A DNA stretch of 60,057 nt from Mycoplasmatota bacterium (GTDB taxonomy: Bacteria > Bacillota_I > Bacilli_A > Izemoplasmatales > Hujiaoplasmataceae), in NCBI GenBank assembly GCA_027859085.1, contig JAQIBJ010000089.1, positions 1 to 60,057 on the forward strand. Direction: 5' to 3'. Below, one piece after another: positions 36,157 through 42,653 of this stretch. A program made the position numbers and the translations under genes. The notes under the pieces are model-generated. The model was not told the origin of the DNA and made no database searches. It saw nothing but the letters and a program-made list of their open reading frames with translations. Each line of letters starts with the position of its first letter. Position 1 is the first letter of the stretch.

Positions 36157-36807
36157 TTATATACTCCTCTTGAATCTAAATACGGATAATTTACTAGCTA
36201 CCTTCTCTGCTATATCTGAAAGTTCAGCTAATTCATCTGCAAATTTATTTAGTACAATTCTCTCAGCAAGAGTACAATTAAGTTGATCTTCAAAAATCTT
36301 AATTTTAAGATTGTGTAGCAACTTATCTGCTTCGGATTCGTAAAGATTTGTTTGTGTAATGTAATCTTCAACAGTCCTAAATTCAGTCAAATAAAGCCTT
36401 ACACCCTTTATAAGTGTTTCAACAGCCTTTTTTGACTTCTTAGCAATATGACCAAAATCATCGATTAATGAAGGATCGATTTGAGGTTTTTGGACTTGAA
36501 AATCTAAAAGAACTTCCTTTGAAACATCATTTATATCATCCATTGAATCCATTAGTTCCAAAATATCGGCACTCAAATTAGGAACTAAATTATATCTAAA
36601 AAGAACATACTTTATGTTCACTAAGTGCTCATCAGCTTCTTTCTCTTGTTCTGTTATTAACTTAGCAAGTTCATTAAATTGCTCAGTTTCCGCACGAAGG
36701 TATGATTTAACCCCTTCTAAGAAAGTATTAGAACCTTTCTGTAGGCAGTTAAGGTATAAATCTATTTCCATTTCTAATTCTTTGTTACGGTCTTTAAAAA
36801 TCATCAT
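36157..36807 (-). CDS. DUF47/PhoU-like Pit accessory protein
   Basis: 216 residues, all helical, with the DUF47 (TIGR00153/PhoU-like) pattern: LITEQEKEADEHLVNIKYVL, ILELMDSMDDINDVSKEVL, YESEADKLLHNLKIKIF and ELAELSDIAEKVASKL. PhoU-like bundles with repeated ExxxD metal-binding motifs modulate the adjacent PiT carrier. First gene of the pit operon, with GAGGAG upstream of tandem ATG codons. Confidence 0.9.
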   Translation of the reverse strand: MMIFKDRNKELEMEIDLYLNCLQKGSNTFLEGVKSYLRAETEQFNELAKLITEQEKEADEHLVNIKYVLFRYNLVPNLSADILELMDSMDDINDVSKEVLLDFQVQKPQIDPSLIDDFGHIAKKSKKAVETLIKGVRLYLTEFRTVEDYITQTNLYESEADKLLHNLKIKIFEDQLNCTLAERIVLNKFADELAELSDIAEKVASKLSVFRFKRSI

Positions 36808-36904
36808 ATATATCTCCTCTTTTTTTGGTTGCTATTTTTATTACACAAATACCCCATTATATATTTTTTTTATTAAGAAGTATAGCGTGACCATGTAATC
36901 GTAT

Positions 36905-36939
36905 ATTATAGCAAAAAATGTAAGCATTTTCAAATGCTT
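36905..36939 (-). promoter_or_regulatory. pit operon promoter with palindrome over the -35
   Basis: Minus-strand TTGAAA (36928-36933), 17-base spacer, TATAAT (36905-36910), giving a 5' UTR of about 90 bases. The perfect 8-bp inverted repeat AAGCATTT-tc-AAATGCTT (36922-36939) covers the -35 box, suggesting a repressor site, possibly phosphate-related (inference). Confidence 0.7.
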
Positions 36940-37090
36940 TTCTCAGCATTCAAGTAGAAAAACTCTTAATCACATTGTATATCATGTAAAACCGAATGAA
37001 ATACTGATTTATGTGTGGCAAAACTCCATATTCCATATATAAACTCTTTTTTAACAAAAGAGTAAACTTTGCACAGCTTTATTAGATATT

Positions 37091-37170
37091 AAAAAGGTCT
37101 AATACAAATCGTATTAAACCTATTCTCTGCTACTGGTGGAGCTGAGGGTCCCTGAAACCTATCCGCGTCC
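37091..37170 (-). repeat. Terminator hairpin + R3 copy
   Basis: AGGTCTAATAC (37095-37105) pairs with GTATTAAACCT (37111-37121); on the minus strand it is followed by TTTTT. R3 (37135-37170) reads GGTGGAGCTGAGGG-TCCCTGAA and ends CCGCGTCC. The order R3 then terminator on the minus strand is the same as in tmRNA. The short reading frame across it (37089-37292) is not a gene. Confidence 0.75.
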
Positions 37171-37272
37171 CTAAGATTCAATTCAAACCTCACGATCCCT
37201 CTATTGTCACCTTTACAGCCATATAGTTTTTTATAGAGAATTCCTATAATTAATCCTTCTATACAGTAAAGC

Positions 37273-37295
37273 GTCCAACTTCTAGTGTCCAATTT
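37273..37295 (+). repeat. Solo IS3-type end remnant
   Basis: GTCCAACTTCTAG-TGTCCAATTT matches the sequence just past the IS3-family transposase at 41179-41201 with two differences. No transposase is attached here. The flanking CTATCGCATTCCA is also shared in part with 37914-37927 and 22924-22937. Confidence 0.55.
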
Positions 37296-37406
37296 CTATC
37301 GCATTCCAATTTAAGAGTCTATTTTACTATCCGTTTTCCAATTTTAAAAATAGGCCCTCAATTTTGAGAGCCTTTGAAATTTGATTTTTATTCATATTCT
37401 ATAATA

Positions 37407-37630
37407 CTATTTAGCAGTTATTCCTGCGAAATGTTCTTCAAATACTTTCACTAATTCAGAACTAAACTGTGTTCCTGCATTATCCAATATTTCTTTCAGT
37501 GCATCTTCCCTTGAAATACTATCACGATAAGTTCTTTCACTTGTCATGGCATCAAATGAATCTGCAATTGCGATAATTCTTGATTTGATCGGTATTTTTT
37601 CTCCTTTTATACCTCTCGGATACCTTTTAT
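37407..37630 (-). pseudogene. HD-GYP C-terminal fragment
   Basis: Minus-strand frame KRYPRGIKGEKIPIKSRIIA, then IADSFDAMTSERTYRDS and DNAGTQFSSELVKVFEEHF, ending at 37407. This is the part of an HD-GYP domain downstream of the GYP motif. The upstream catalytic HD half is missing; the break lies exactly where a plus-strand CBS-domain fragment begins. Confidence 0.85.
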
Positions 37631-37759
37631 CATCGAGATTTTATTAAAGATTTAGTTTCTATTTTAGCTGAAACAGATTTTGAGGTTCCAATAGTAGATT
37701 CTAGAAATCGAATAAAAGGAACTGTTTGTTATGAGTCTCTTATAGAAGCAATATCTTAA
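37631..37759 (+). pseudogene. CBS-domain protein C-terminal fragment
   Basis: Plus-strand frame HRDFIKDLVSILAETDFEVP, then IVDSRNRIKGTVCYESLIEAIS and a stop at 37757-37759. This is the last half of a CBS domain, as at the end of OpuC-type ABC ATPases or other CBS proteins. No start or RBS. It abuts an oppositely oriented HD-GYP tail with no spacer, so the locus is a junction of two unrelated gene ends. Confidence 0.65.
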
Positions 37760-37843
37760 AGATATTTAAAAAATTCCCTTATAATTCTCAACCGTTCATT
37801 ATCATAGCTTAGAATGTTTTAAAAGGTAGCTTAATGAAGACAC

Positions 37844-37874
37844 AAAAAAGGCCATCAATATCTGATGGTCTTTT
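37844..37874. terminator. Terminator hairpin downstream of the flavin/ferric-reductase-like pair
   Basis: AAAAAAGGCCATCA-atatc-TGATGGTCTTTTG, T-tracts on both strands. On the minus strand it lies 44 bases past the stop of the ferric-reductase-like gene. Confidence 0.8.
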
Positions 37875-37890
37875 GTTTAAATAATAAACT

Positions 37891-37913
37891 GTCCAACTTT
37901 TAGTGACCAATTT
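37891..37913 (+). repeat. Solo IS3-type end remnant
   Basis: GTCCAACTTTTAG-TGACCAATTT, nearly the same as 41179-41201. It sits directly after the 3' end of the ferric-reductase-like gene, with no transposase nearby. Confidence 0.55.
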
Positions 37914-37917
37914 GCTA

Positions 37918-38541
37918 TCAGCATTCCATTTTCTTTTGATTTAGTTTTAATTTCTTTTTTGTATAGTGTTTATCAAGTACTGCAATAACTTTTAAAACAG
38001 TATAAAGCGCAAAAAGAACTACATAAAACATTTGTCTTGAATTATTAATTAAAAATAAATGAAGAAAAATCAAGCCGTAACTTAGATATGTAAATTTGTG
38101 AAGTCCTTTCCATTGCTTAAATGTCATTCTTCTTCTAATAATCATGAATGATGTAATAAACAGAGGTACAAAAATTACATAACATATAATACCTATAATA
38201 ATTGTAAGATGTACAAAAATCATACCTTCTTCAAGTAAATAAAAGAGATATGGAAGTGCATGACCTGAGATTAATATAAAACCAATGATAGCGTATTGTG
38301 CTCTAACTTGGTTTAAATTTCTTTTTAATTTGCTTTTTGTAAGTACTCCAGTAAACATCACGATAATGAAAAACGATACTCCAAGAAACCCCTCATTAAA
38401 GAAATTATGGCCTTCTACAACACCAAATACTAAAGCAATTACTCCAGTAATTCCGTAATGTATAAATTCATATTTTCTAATAAATTTATGGAAGAAAAAT
38501 GAATAGAGAATGAGAGGGAAGATAGTAATAACATATATCAT
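37918..38541 (-). CDS. Ferric-reductase-like/MsrQ-type haem membrane protein
   Basis: 207 residues, six or seven transmembrane helices, with conserved-looking His residues in helices: GVVEGHNFF, LISGHALPYLF, MIFVHLTIII and LHKFTYLSYGLIFLHLFL (H-x13-H). This fits the ferric-reductase-like transmembrane domain (MsrQ/YedZ, NOX relatives), which carries b-haems and moves electrons across the membrane. No NAD or FAD domain is fused. Its ATG shares one base with the stop of the small flavinylation-motif peptide upstream, so the two are translationally coupled. Role inferred: feed electrons from inside to an FMN bound outside. Confidence 0.75.
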   Translation of the reverse strand: MIYVITIFPLILYSFFFHKFIRKYEFIHYGITGVIALVFGVVEGHNFFNEGFLGVSFFIIVMFTGVLTKSKLKRNLNQVRAQYAIIGFILISGHALPYLFYLLEEGMIFVHLTIIIGIICYVIFVPLFITSFMIIRRRMTFKQWKGLHKFTYLSYGLIFLHLFLINNSRQMFYVVLFALYTVLKVIAVLDKHYTKKKLKLNQKKMEC

Positions 38542-38729
38542 TAGTCATCATCTCCTTCACCATCATGATCATCATCAGATGCTCCACTAATGGCATCTAT
38601 TACTTCATTAGTTGGTGTTGCTCCACTAATAGCGTCGATTGTCTCACTAGAATCATAAGTAGCAACAGCAGTATATAAAATGATGAATAGAGCTACAATC
38701 AAGATTGTATTCAGTATTTTCTTATTCAT
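38541..38729 (-). CDS. Mini-protein with two flavinylation-type DAISGA(T/S) motifs
   Basis: 62 residues: one N-terminal membrane helix (about 5-23), then an exposed tail with DAISGAT (32-38) and DAISGAS (45-51) and an acidic end (DDDHDGEGDDD). D-x-x-S-G-A-T/S is the site at which ApbE covalently attaches FMN in NqrC/RnfG and FMN-binding-domain proteins; here it occurs twice with no surrounding FMN-binding domain. N-in topology would place both sites outside the cell. AAAGGTG precedes the ATG. It is coupled to a ferric-reductase-like gene. No apbE gene is in the window. Flavinylation is inferred, not shown. Confidence 0.7.
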   Translation of the reverse strand: MNKKILNTILIVALFIILYTAVATYDSSETIDAISGATPTNEVIDAISGASDDDHDGEGDDD

Positions 38730-38912
38730 TGTTTACACCTTTACTTTCTTTTATTAAATTAATAACCATATATTTAGTTTTACATTTAATCACTTCAATA
38801 ATTATACTATAGATGATTGATTTGTATATCCATGAGAATAATCTTGAATAATATATTAATTAATAATCTTTGATATCTCAAAATATCATATATGCGAATT
38901 TCAATCTATGTA

Positions 38913-40244
38913 TTATAATTTTACTATTTCATCAAATGATAATAATGCAAATATATAATGTGGTATTGCTTTTACAATATCATTAGATATGTTAATGTTA
39001 TTCATTGAAATTTTGAAAGCTTTCTTAGGTGTGTATTTGTCAATATAATTTTTAAGGCTTTTTGATTTTGTATTTCCTCCAGATTTACATTCTATAGGAA
39101 GTATATTCCCATTATCTTGTATTAAGAAATCTATCTCATAATCACCTAATCTTATATAATAAAGATTTTGTGTCTTTGCATTAAGCATTTGTGCAAGTAA
39201 TTGTTCCCATAATGTACCTTTAAACATTCCTAATTCATCATTTTGAATTTTGTATATATATTCTTTACCAAGCATGTTAACAAGCAACCCTATATCATTC
39301 ATAAACAGTTTAAAGCTTGTTCCTTTAGCAGCTATCAATGACCTACTTAAGTGGTTAATATTATAGCATTTCTTAACATTACCAGTTCTTTCTAACCACT
39401 CAATTGAATTCTCGAAATACCTTCCTTTCTTTCCTTTTTTAACAATGGAATATTGAAAACGATGATTTTCTTTTGAGAATTGTTTTGGAATTGAATCAAA
39501 ACATTTTAATGTTTTGATTTTATTTTCTTGATATGTTTGATATTGCTGTATGTCACTACGATATAAATTAACAATCTCCTCTTGTTTTATATAGACATCA
39601 CCATAATTTTTATTTATTTTATATGATAATACTACTTGTGGCATTCCTCCTACTATTATATATTCCTTTATATTTTTATTAAAAAGAGAATGATATGCTT
39701 CGTTTATTAATTTCCCTTGTTTAGCATCATTTTTTATAATTTCTATAATCTTTATAAAATCATCTTCAAACATTGCCCATAAGAATTCTTCAAAATCCAT
39801 AGGCTGCATTTCCAAATGTTTTACAGTTGGTCCAGGATCAAGATTTTTTCCTCCCAAATTAACTCCTAACAAGGACCCACTTGCAATTATTTTAAAGCGA
39901 TCCATTTCAGTTAAAGGTTTCAGTAATGAATAAGCTCGTTTAGATAATTGTATTTCATCCAAAAATATCAATGTTTTGTCTTTTTCAATGTTAAATACAT
40001 TCTTTGATATTCCATATGCCTGTAATACCTTTATAGCTTCTTCAGGATTAGGCATTTCATCAAATGAATTTCTTATATCCATTTGATTTTCGAAGTTTAT
40101 ATATAAAATATTCTCAAATTCATTTTCACCAAACTCTTTAATAATAAATGTCTTTCCAACTTGTCTCGCACCTTTAACTAGCAACGACTGTGAATGATTT
40201 ATATTCTTCCACTTCAATAACTCATTATATATTTTCCTTTTCAT
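38913..40244 (-). CDS. AAA ATPase with DUF4143 domain
   Basis: About 443 residues. The AAA_14-type ATPase has Walker A KGARQVGKT (about residues 24-32), Walker B LIFLDEIQ and IIASGSLLG (sensor). The C-terminal DUF4143 shows a PD-(D/E)XK-like core, DYEIDFLIQDNGNILPIECKSG. Function of the family is unknown; members are often variable, horizontally moved single genes. Start at 40244 (MKRKIYNELL) behind GGTGATAAT. Upstream DNA holds three 33-base-spaced repeats. Confidence 0.85.
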   Translation of the reverse strand: MKRKIYNELLKWKNINHSQSLLVKGARQVGKTFIIKEFGENEFENILYINFENQMDIRNSFDEMPNPEEAIKVLQAYGISKNVFNIEKDKTLIFLDEIQLSKRAYSLLKPLTEMDRFKIIASGSLLGVNLGGKNLDPGPTVKHLEMQPMDFEEFLWAMFEDDFIKIIEIIKNDAKQGKLINEAYHSLFNKNIKEYIIVGGMPQVVLSYKINKNYGDVYIKQEEIVNLYRSDIQQYQTYQENKIKTLKCFDSIPKQFSKENHRFQYSIVKKGKKGRYFENSIEWLERTGNVKKCYNINHLSRSLIAAKGTSFKLFMNDIGLLVNMLGKEYIYKIQNDELGMFKGTLWEQLLAQMLNAKTQNLYYIRLGDYEIDFLIQDNGNILPIECKSGGNTKSKSLKNYIDKYTPKKAFKISMNNINISNDIVKAIPHYIFALLSFDEIVKL

Positions 40245-40268
40245 ATTATCACCCGTCACCATTATATC

Positions 40269-40353
40269 ATTCCCCGGTAAAAGGTGCAAGTATTTAAATA
40301 TATTCCCTAGTAAAAGGTGCTGTTTACTGAAATTATTCAGCGGTAAAAGGAGC
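40269..40353. repeat. Three iteron-like direct repeats, exact 33-base period
   Basis: A 19-mer ATTCCCCGGTAAAAGGTGC at 40269 recurs as ATTCCCTAGTAAAAGGTGC at 40302 and ATTCAGCGGTAAAAGGAGC at 40335. The 14-base spacers are unrelated. It lies 25 bases upstream of the DUF4143 ATPase start, between that gene and the IS3 relic. Period close to three helical turns suggests protein binding on one face. Confidence 0.75.
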
Positions 40354-40384
40354 GAATCTATATACTTAATCGACTTTTAATAAC

Positions 40385-41191
40385 ACAAGTACAATTAATA
40401 GAGGTGCGATTAAACCTGTTATTAGTAGGTTATTTGATTTTACTGAAGGGCGGCTTGGTGCTCGAAAAATACGTACTCTAATGATGAAAGAAGGTCGCCA
40501 AATCAGTGAACGACGAGTAAAAAGACTAATGGATGAAATGGACCTTGTTCCAAATAAACCAGATGACGATTATAATAATTATCACAAAAGGAAATATTCT
40601 TATAAACCAAACATAATCTCGAAATCAAAACACTATCTGTATCCCAACAAAATATGGGTAAGTGAACTTACGTATATCAAAGTACAAAGAGAACACAACT
40701 ACTTGTTTGTCATAATTGATTTATCTTCTAGTAAAGTAATCGGACACAAATTTTCGAAATCACTTGAAGCTTCGGAACTTGTTGCACTTATGGATACTAC
40801 ATATAAAGCGCGTAATAATCCAAAAAATTTTATTTTCAATTGTGATCAAGGTTTACAGTACACATCTTTACTGTTCAAAAGATACTTAAGAAAGAATGAT
40901 ATTACACAATCCTTTTCAAAAAAAGCATGTCCATATGATAACTCAGTTGCAGAAAGTTTTTTCGCAAGTTTAAAGAAAGAAGAAATCTATAGACACATAT
41001 ATATCAGTTTTGAAGAATTAGAGGATGCTATCGACAAGTACATCGTATTTTTTAATACAGTGCGTCCACATGGTTCGCTAGGTCATCTAACTCCAGATGA
41101 ATTCGATAAAGATGGCTTATATGAAGGCAAAAGAAAACCGTCAAAACTGACGGTTTTCATTCTATCTAAACAGCAAATGTCCAACTTTTAA
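40385..41191 (+). pseudogene. IS3-family (IS150-like) transposase orfB, truncated, D-to-E in the catalytic triad
   Basis: The open frame begins inside the orfB N-terminal region (NRGAIKPVISRLFDFTEGRL, then GARKIRTLMMKEGRQISERR) and continues through the rve/DDE core. In WVSELTYIKV the first catalytic Asp (usually in TDITY) is Glu. NCDQGLQYTS and DNSVAESFFASLKKE retain the second Asp and the Glu. The upstream orfA and left IS end are absent. An ATG at 40481 could start a 236-residue protein, but with one triad change and no orfA it is almost surely inactive. Confidence 0.85.
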
Positions 41192-41201
41192 TGTCCAATT
41201 T
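41179..41201 (+). repeat. IS3 element right-end sequence
   Basis: GTCCAACTTTTAATGTCC-AATTT lies just before and after the end of the transposase reading frame, the position of the right terminal repeat. Related solo copies are at 37273 and 37891. Confidence 0.55.
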
Positions 41202-41216
41202 ACTGTCTGTTAACCA

Positions 41217-41240
41217 GGTCCCTGAAACTTAAACGCGTCC
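41217..41240 (-). repeat. Truncated R3 copy
   Basis: GGTCCCTGAAACTT-AAACGCGTCC matches the distal half of R3 at 37149-37170. The GGTGGAGCTGAG half is replaced by IS-end sequence, so an IS insertion into a former R3 downstream of fic is plausible. Confidence 0.65.
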
Positions 41241-41249
41241 AACTATATT

Positions 41250-42170
41250 TTAGTTAATAATTCGGAGCCATAATAATTCAGATTCAATCAAAAATTCTGA
41301 TATTAACTGAATAAATTTTGAGTAGTCTGAAGTTGTATGTGCTAAGTCTAGTGCTTCGTAATACTCCGCTCTTCTATCCTTTTTAATAACAATTGGTGTA
41401 TAACCATACTTCATAAGTTCAAAATTCAGTATGAGTCTTGCTGTTCTACCATTCCCATCAATGAACGGATGTATCTTTACAAACTCACCATGTAACAAAC
41501 ATGCTTTTATAACTGGATGATAATCATTCCATTCTTTCTCGTATTCAGCAAATAATTTTTGCATTAATTCAGATACTATAATATGATTTGGTGGAATATG
41601 AGTTGCACCACTAATTGTAACGTTTTCACTTCTATATTTTCCTGCATTATCATCATCAATTTCTTTAAGAATTAATTGATGAATATTTTTTAGTGTCCAT
41701 TCTGTTAGATATTTTCTTTCTGTTATAAGTAATTCTAGGTATTCAATAGCTTCTTTATGGTTTATCGCTTCCAAGTGTTCAGTAACGCTTTTCCCGCCGA
41801 TTGTTATACCTTCTAATACAACCTTAGTTTCAGACATTGTTAAAGTATTACCTTCGATAGCATTACTGTTATAAGTCCATTCAACAATTAATTTTTCACG
41901 AAGTGATCTTGTAGCATTTGCAGATAGAGGTCTGTATTCATCTATTTTCTTTTTCATTAAATCTATCTCGATAAAATTAAAATCTATACCGTAATATATA
42001 TTTTTAATAGTTTTTCTTGCATCATAAGGTTTAGAAGCATCTTCAGCAATCATCCATGTTTTACCAACTTTAAATGCTCCTTCAACTCTACCTTCTTCAC
42101 ATAATGCTCTTACTCTTCGATCATTTACATTCCATTTATGTGCAACATCTTTAGTCGTTAGATATTTCAT
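41250..42170 (-). CDS. Fic-domain protein with N-terminal helix-turn-helix
   Basis: 306 residues. N-terminal excisionase/MerR-like HTH (MKYLTTKDVAHKWNVNDRRV, residues 1-20), then Fic_N with the inhibitory motif SNAIEGNTL ([ST]xxxE[GN], about residue 116), then the Fic core with intact HPFIDGNGRTAR. Such class II Fic enzymes AMPylate target proteins, and the inhibitory Glu restrains them in cis. The fused DNA-binding domain suggests autoregulation through the palindrome in its promoter (42193-42208). GAGGTGATAAT precedes the start. Confidence 0.9.
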   Translation of the reverse strand: MKYLTTKDVAHKWNVNDRRVRALCEEGRVEGAFKVGKTWMIAEDASKPYDARKTIKNIYYGIDFNFIEIDLMKKKIDEYRPLSANATRSLREKLIVEWTYNSNAIEGNTLTMSETKVVLEGITIGGKSVTEHLEAINHKEAIEYLELLITERKYLTEWTLKNIHQLILKEIDDDNAGKYRSENVTISGATHIPPNHIIVSELMQKLFAEYEKEWNDYHPVIKACLLHGEFVKIHPFIDGNGRTARLILNFELMKYGYTPIVIKKDRRAEYYEALDLAHTTSDYSKFIQLISEFLIESELLWLRIIN

Positions 42171-42192
42171 ATTATCACCTCACTAATATATT

Positions 42193-42216
42193 ATACCGTT
42201 ATCGGTATAATGTCAA
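42193..42216 (-). promoter_or_regulatory. fic promoter with palindromic operator in the spacer
   Basis: Minus-strand TTGACA (42211-42216) with TATAAT/TAATAT overlapping 42191-42198. Between the boxes is ATACCG-TTAT-CGGTAT (42193-42208), a perfect 6-bp inverted repeat. Position within the spacer resembles MerR-type or repressor sites and fits the HTH of the Fic protein. Confidence 0.7.
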
Positions 42217-42225
42217 ATATTTCAT

Positions 42226-42291
42226 AAAAAAAAGGCTCCCTTTCATCAGAGTGTATGGTTTAGTATACCATATCTCCAACTTTTGGAAGCT
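42226..42291 (-). terminator. tmRNA terminator, a copy of repeat R2
   Basis: On the minus strand AGCTTCC...GGGAGCC followed by T8, with inner GGTATACT/AGTATACC-like pairing, 15 bases past the tmRNA CCA. It is a member of the R2 family (20824, 31590, 32805, 34811). Confidence 0.85.
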
Positions 42292-42305
42292 ACTTCAGGT
42301 AAATT

Positions 42306-42651
42306 TGGTGGAGCTGAGGGGAGTTGAACCCCTGTCCAAAATAGCCAATCATTTAACTTTCTACATGCTTAGTTGATTGCAAAGTTTCGATAAACGCACG
42401 CCAACCAACACACAAATGTCTATCTATTCTTATTCATCTCATGCATTCCCTTAAGAAGGCAGGGAGATACACTATTCTATATTTCTGAAATTCAAGACAG
42501 GTCTATAGACAAACCCGAATGAATTTGCAGCTTCTTCTTAAGCCGCGTAAGCGTAATTTTGATTTCCGGTTATATTTAACCATGCATTTTTATATCTGCC
42601 GATAGCATGCTAGTCAAACTTGAACTACCCTGTCGAATCCAGAACAGCCCC
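42306..42651 (-). ncRNA. ssrA: tmRNA (10Sa RNA)
   Basis: About 346 nt. The 5' end GGGGCTGTTCTGGATTCGAC (to 42651) and 3' end CAGGGGTTCAACTCCCCTC-AGCTCCACCA form the tRNA-like domain with encoded CCA at 42306-42308. The resume region TTAAATATAACC precedes the tag frame. It rescues stalled ribosomes together with SmpB, encoded 3 bases upstream. The 3' end plus flank is shared with R3 repeats. Confidence 0.97.
42538..42567 (-). CDS. tmRNA-encoded proteolysis tag
   Basis: After TTAAATATAACC, the same context as the Bacillus subtilis resume site, the frame reads GNQNYAYAA then TAA. With the alanine donated by the tRNA-like end the tag is AGNQNYAYAA. It is short and ends YAYAA rather than the commoner YALAA/VALAA. 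Confidence 0.8.
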   Translation of the reverse strand, partial: GNQNYAYAA

Positions 42652-42653
42652 AT

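Noticed and set aside
37089-37292. Minus-strand open frame of 67 codons
   Set aside because: It reads straight through an R3 repeat and a terminator hairpin and has no RBS.
40269-40353. CRISPR-like array (three regularly spaced repeats)
   Set aside because: Repeats are 19 bases with 14-base spacers and diverge between units; no cas genes. Better read as iteron-type binding sites.
12624-42225. Chromosomal integron cassette array
   Set aside because: Uniform orientation and repeats between genes are suggestive, but genes have their own promoters and terminators, no IntI is seen, and R1-R3 lack the GTTRRRY/RYYYAAC core pair of attC sites.
42306-42320. tRNA gene at the CCA-like sequence
   Set aside because: It is the 3' end of tmRNA; the 5' half, tag frame and pseudoknot region are all present.
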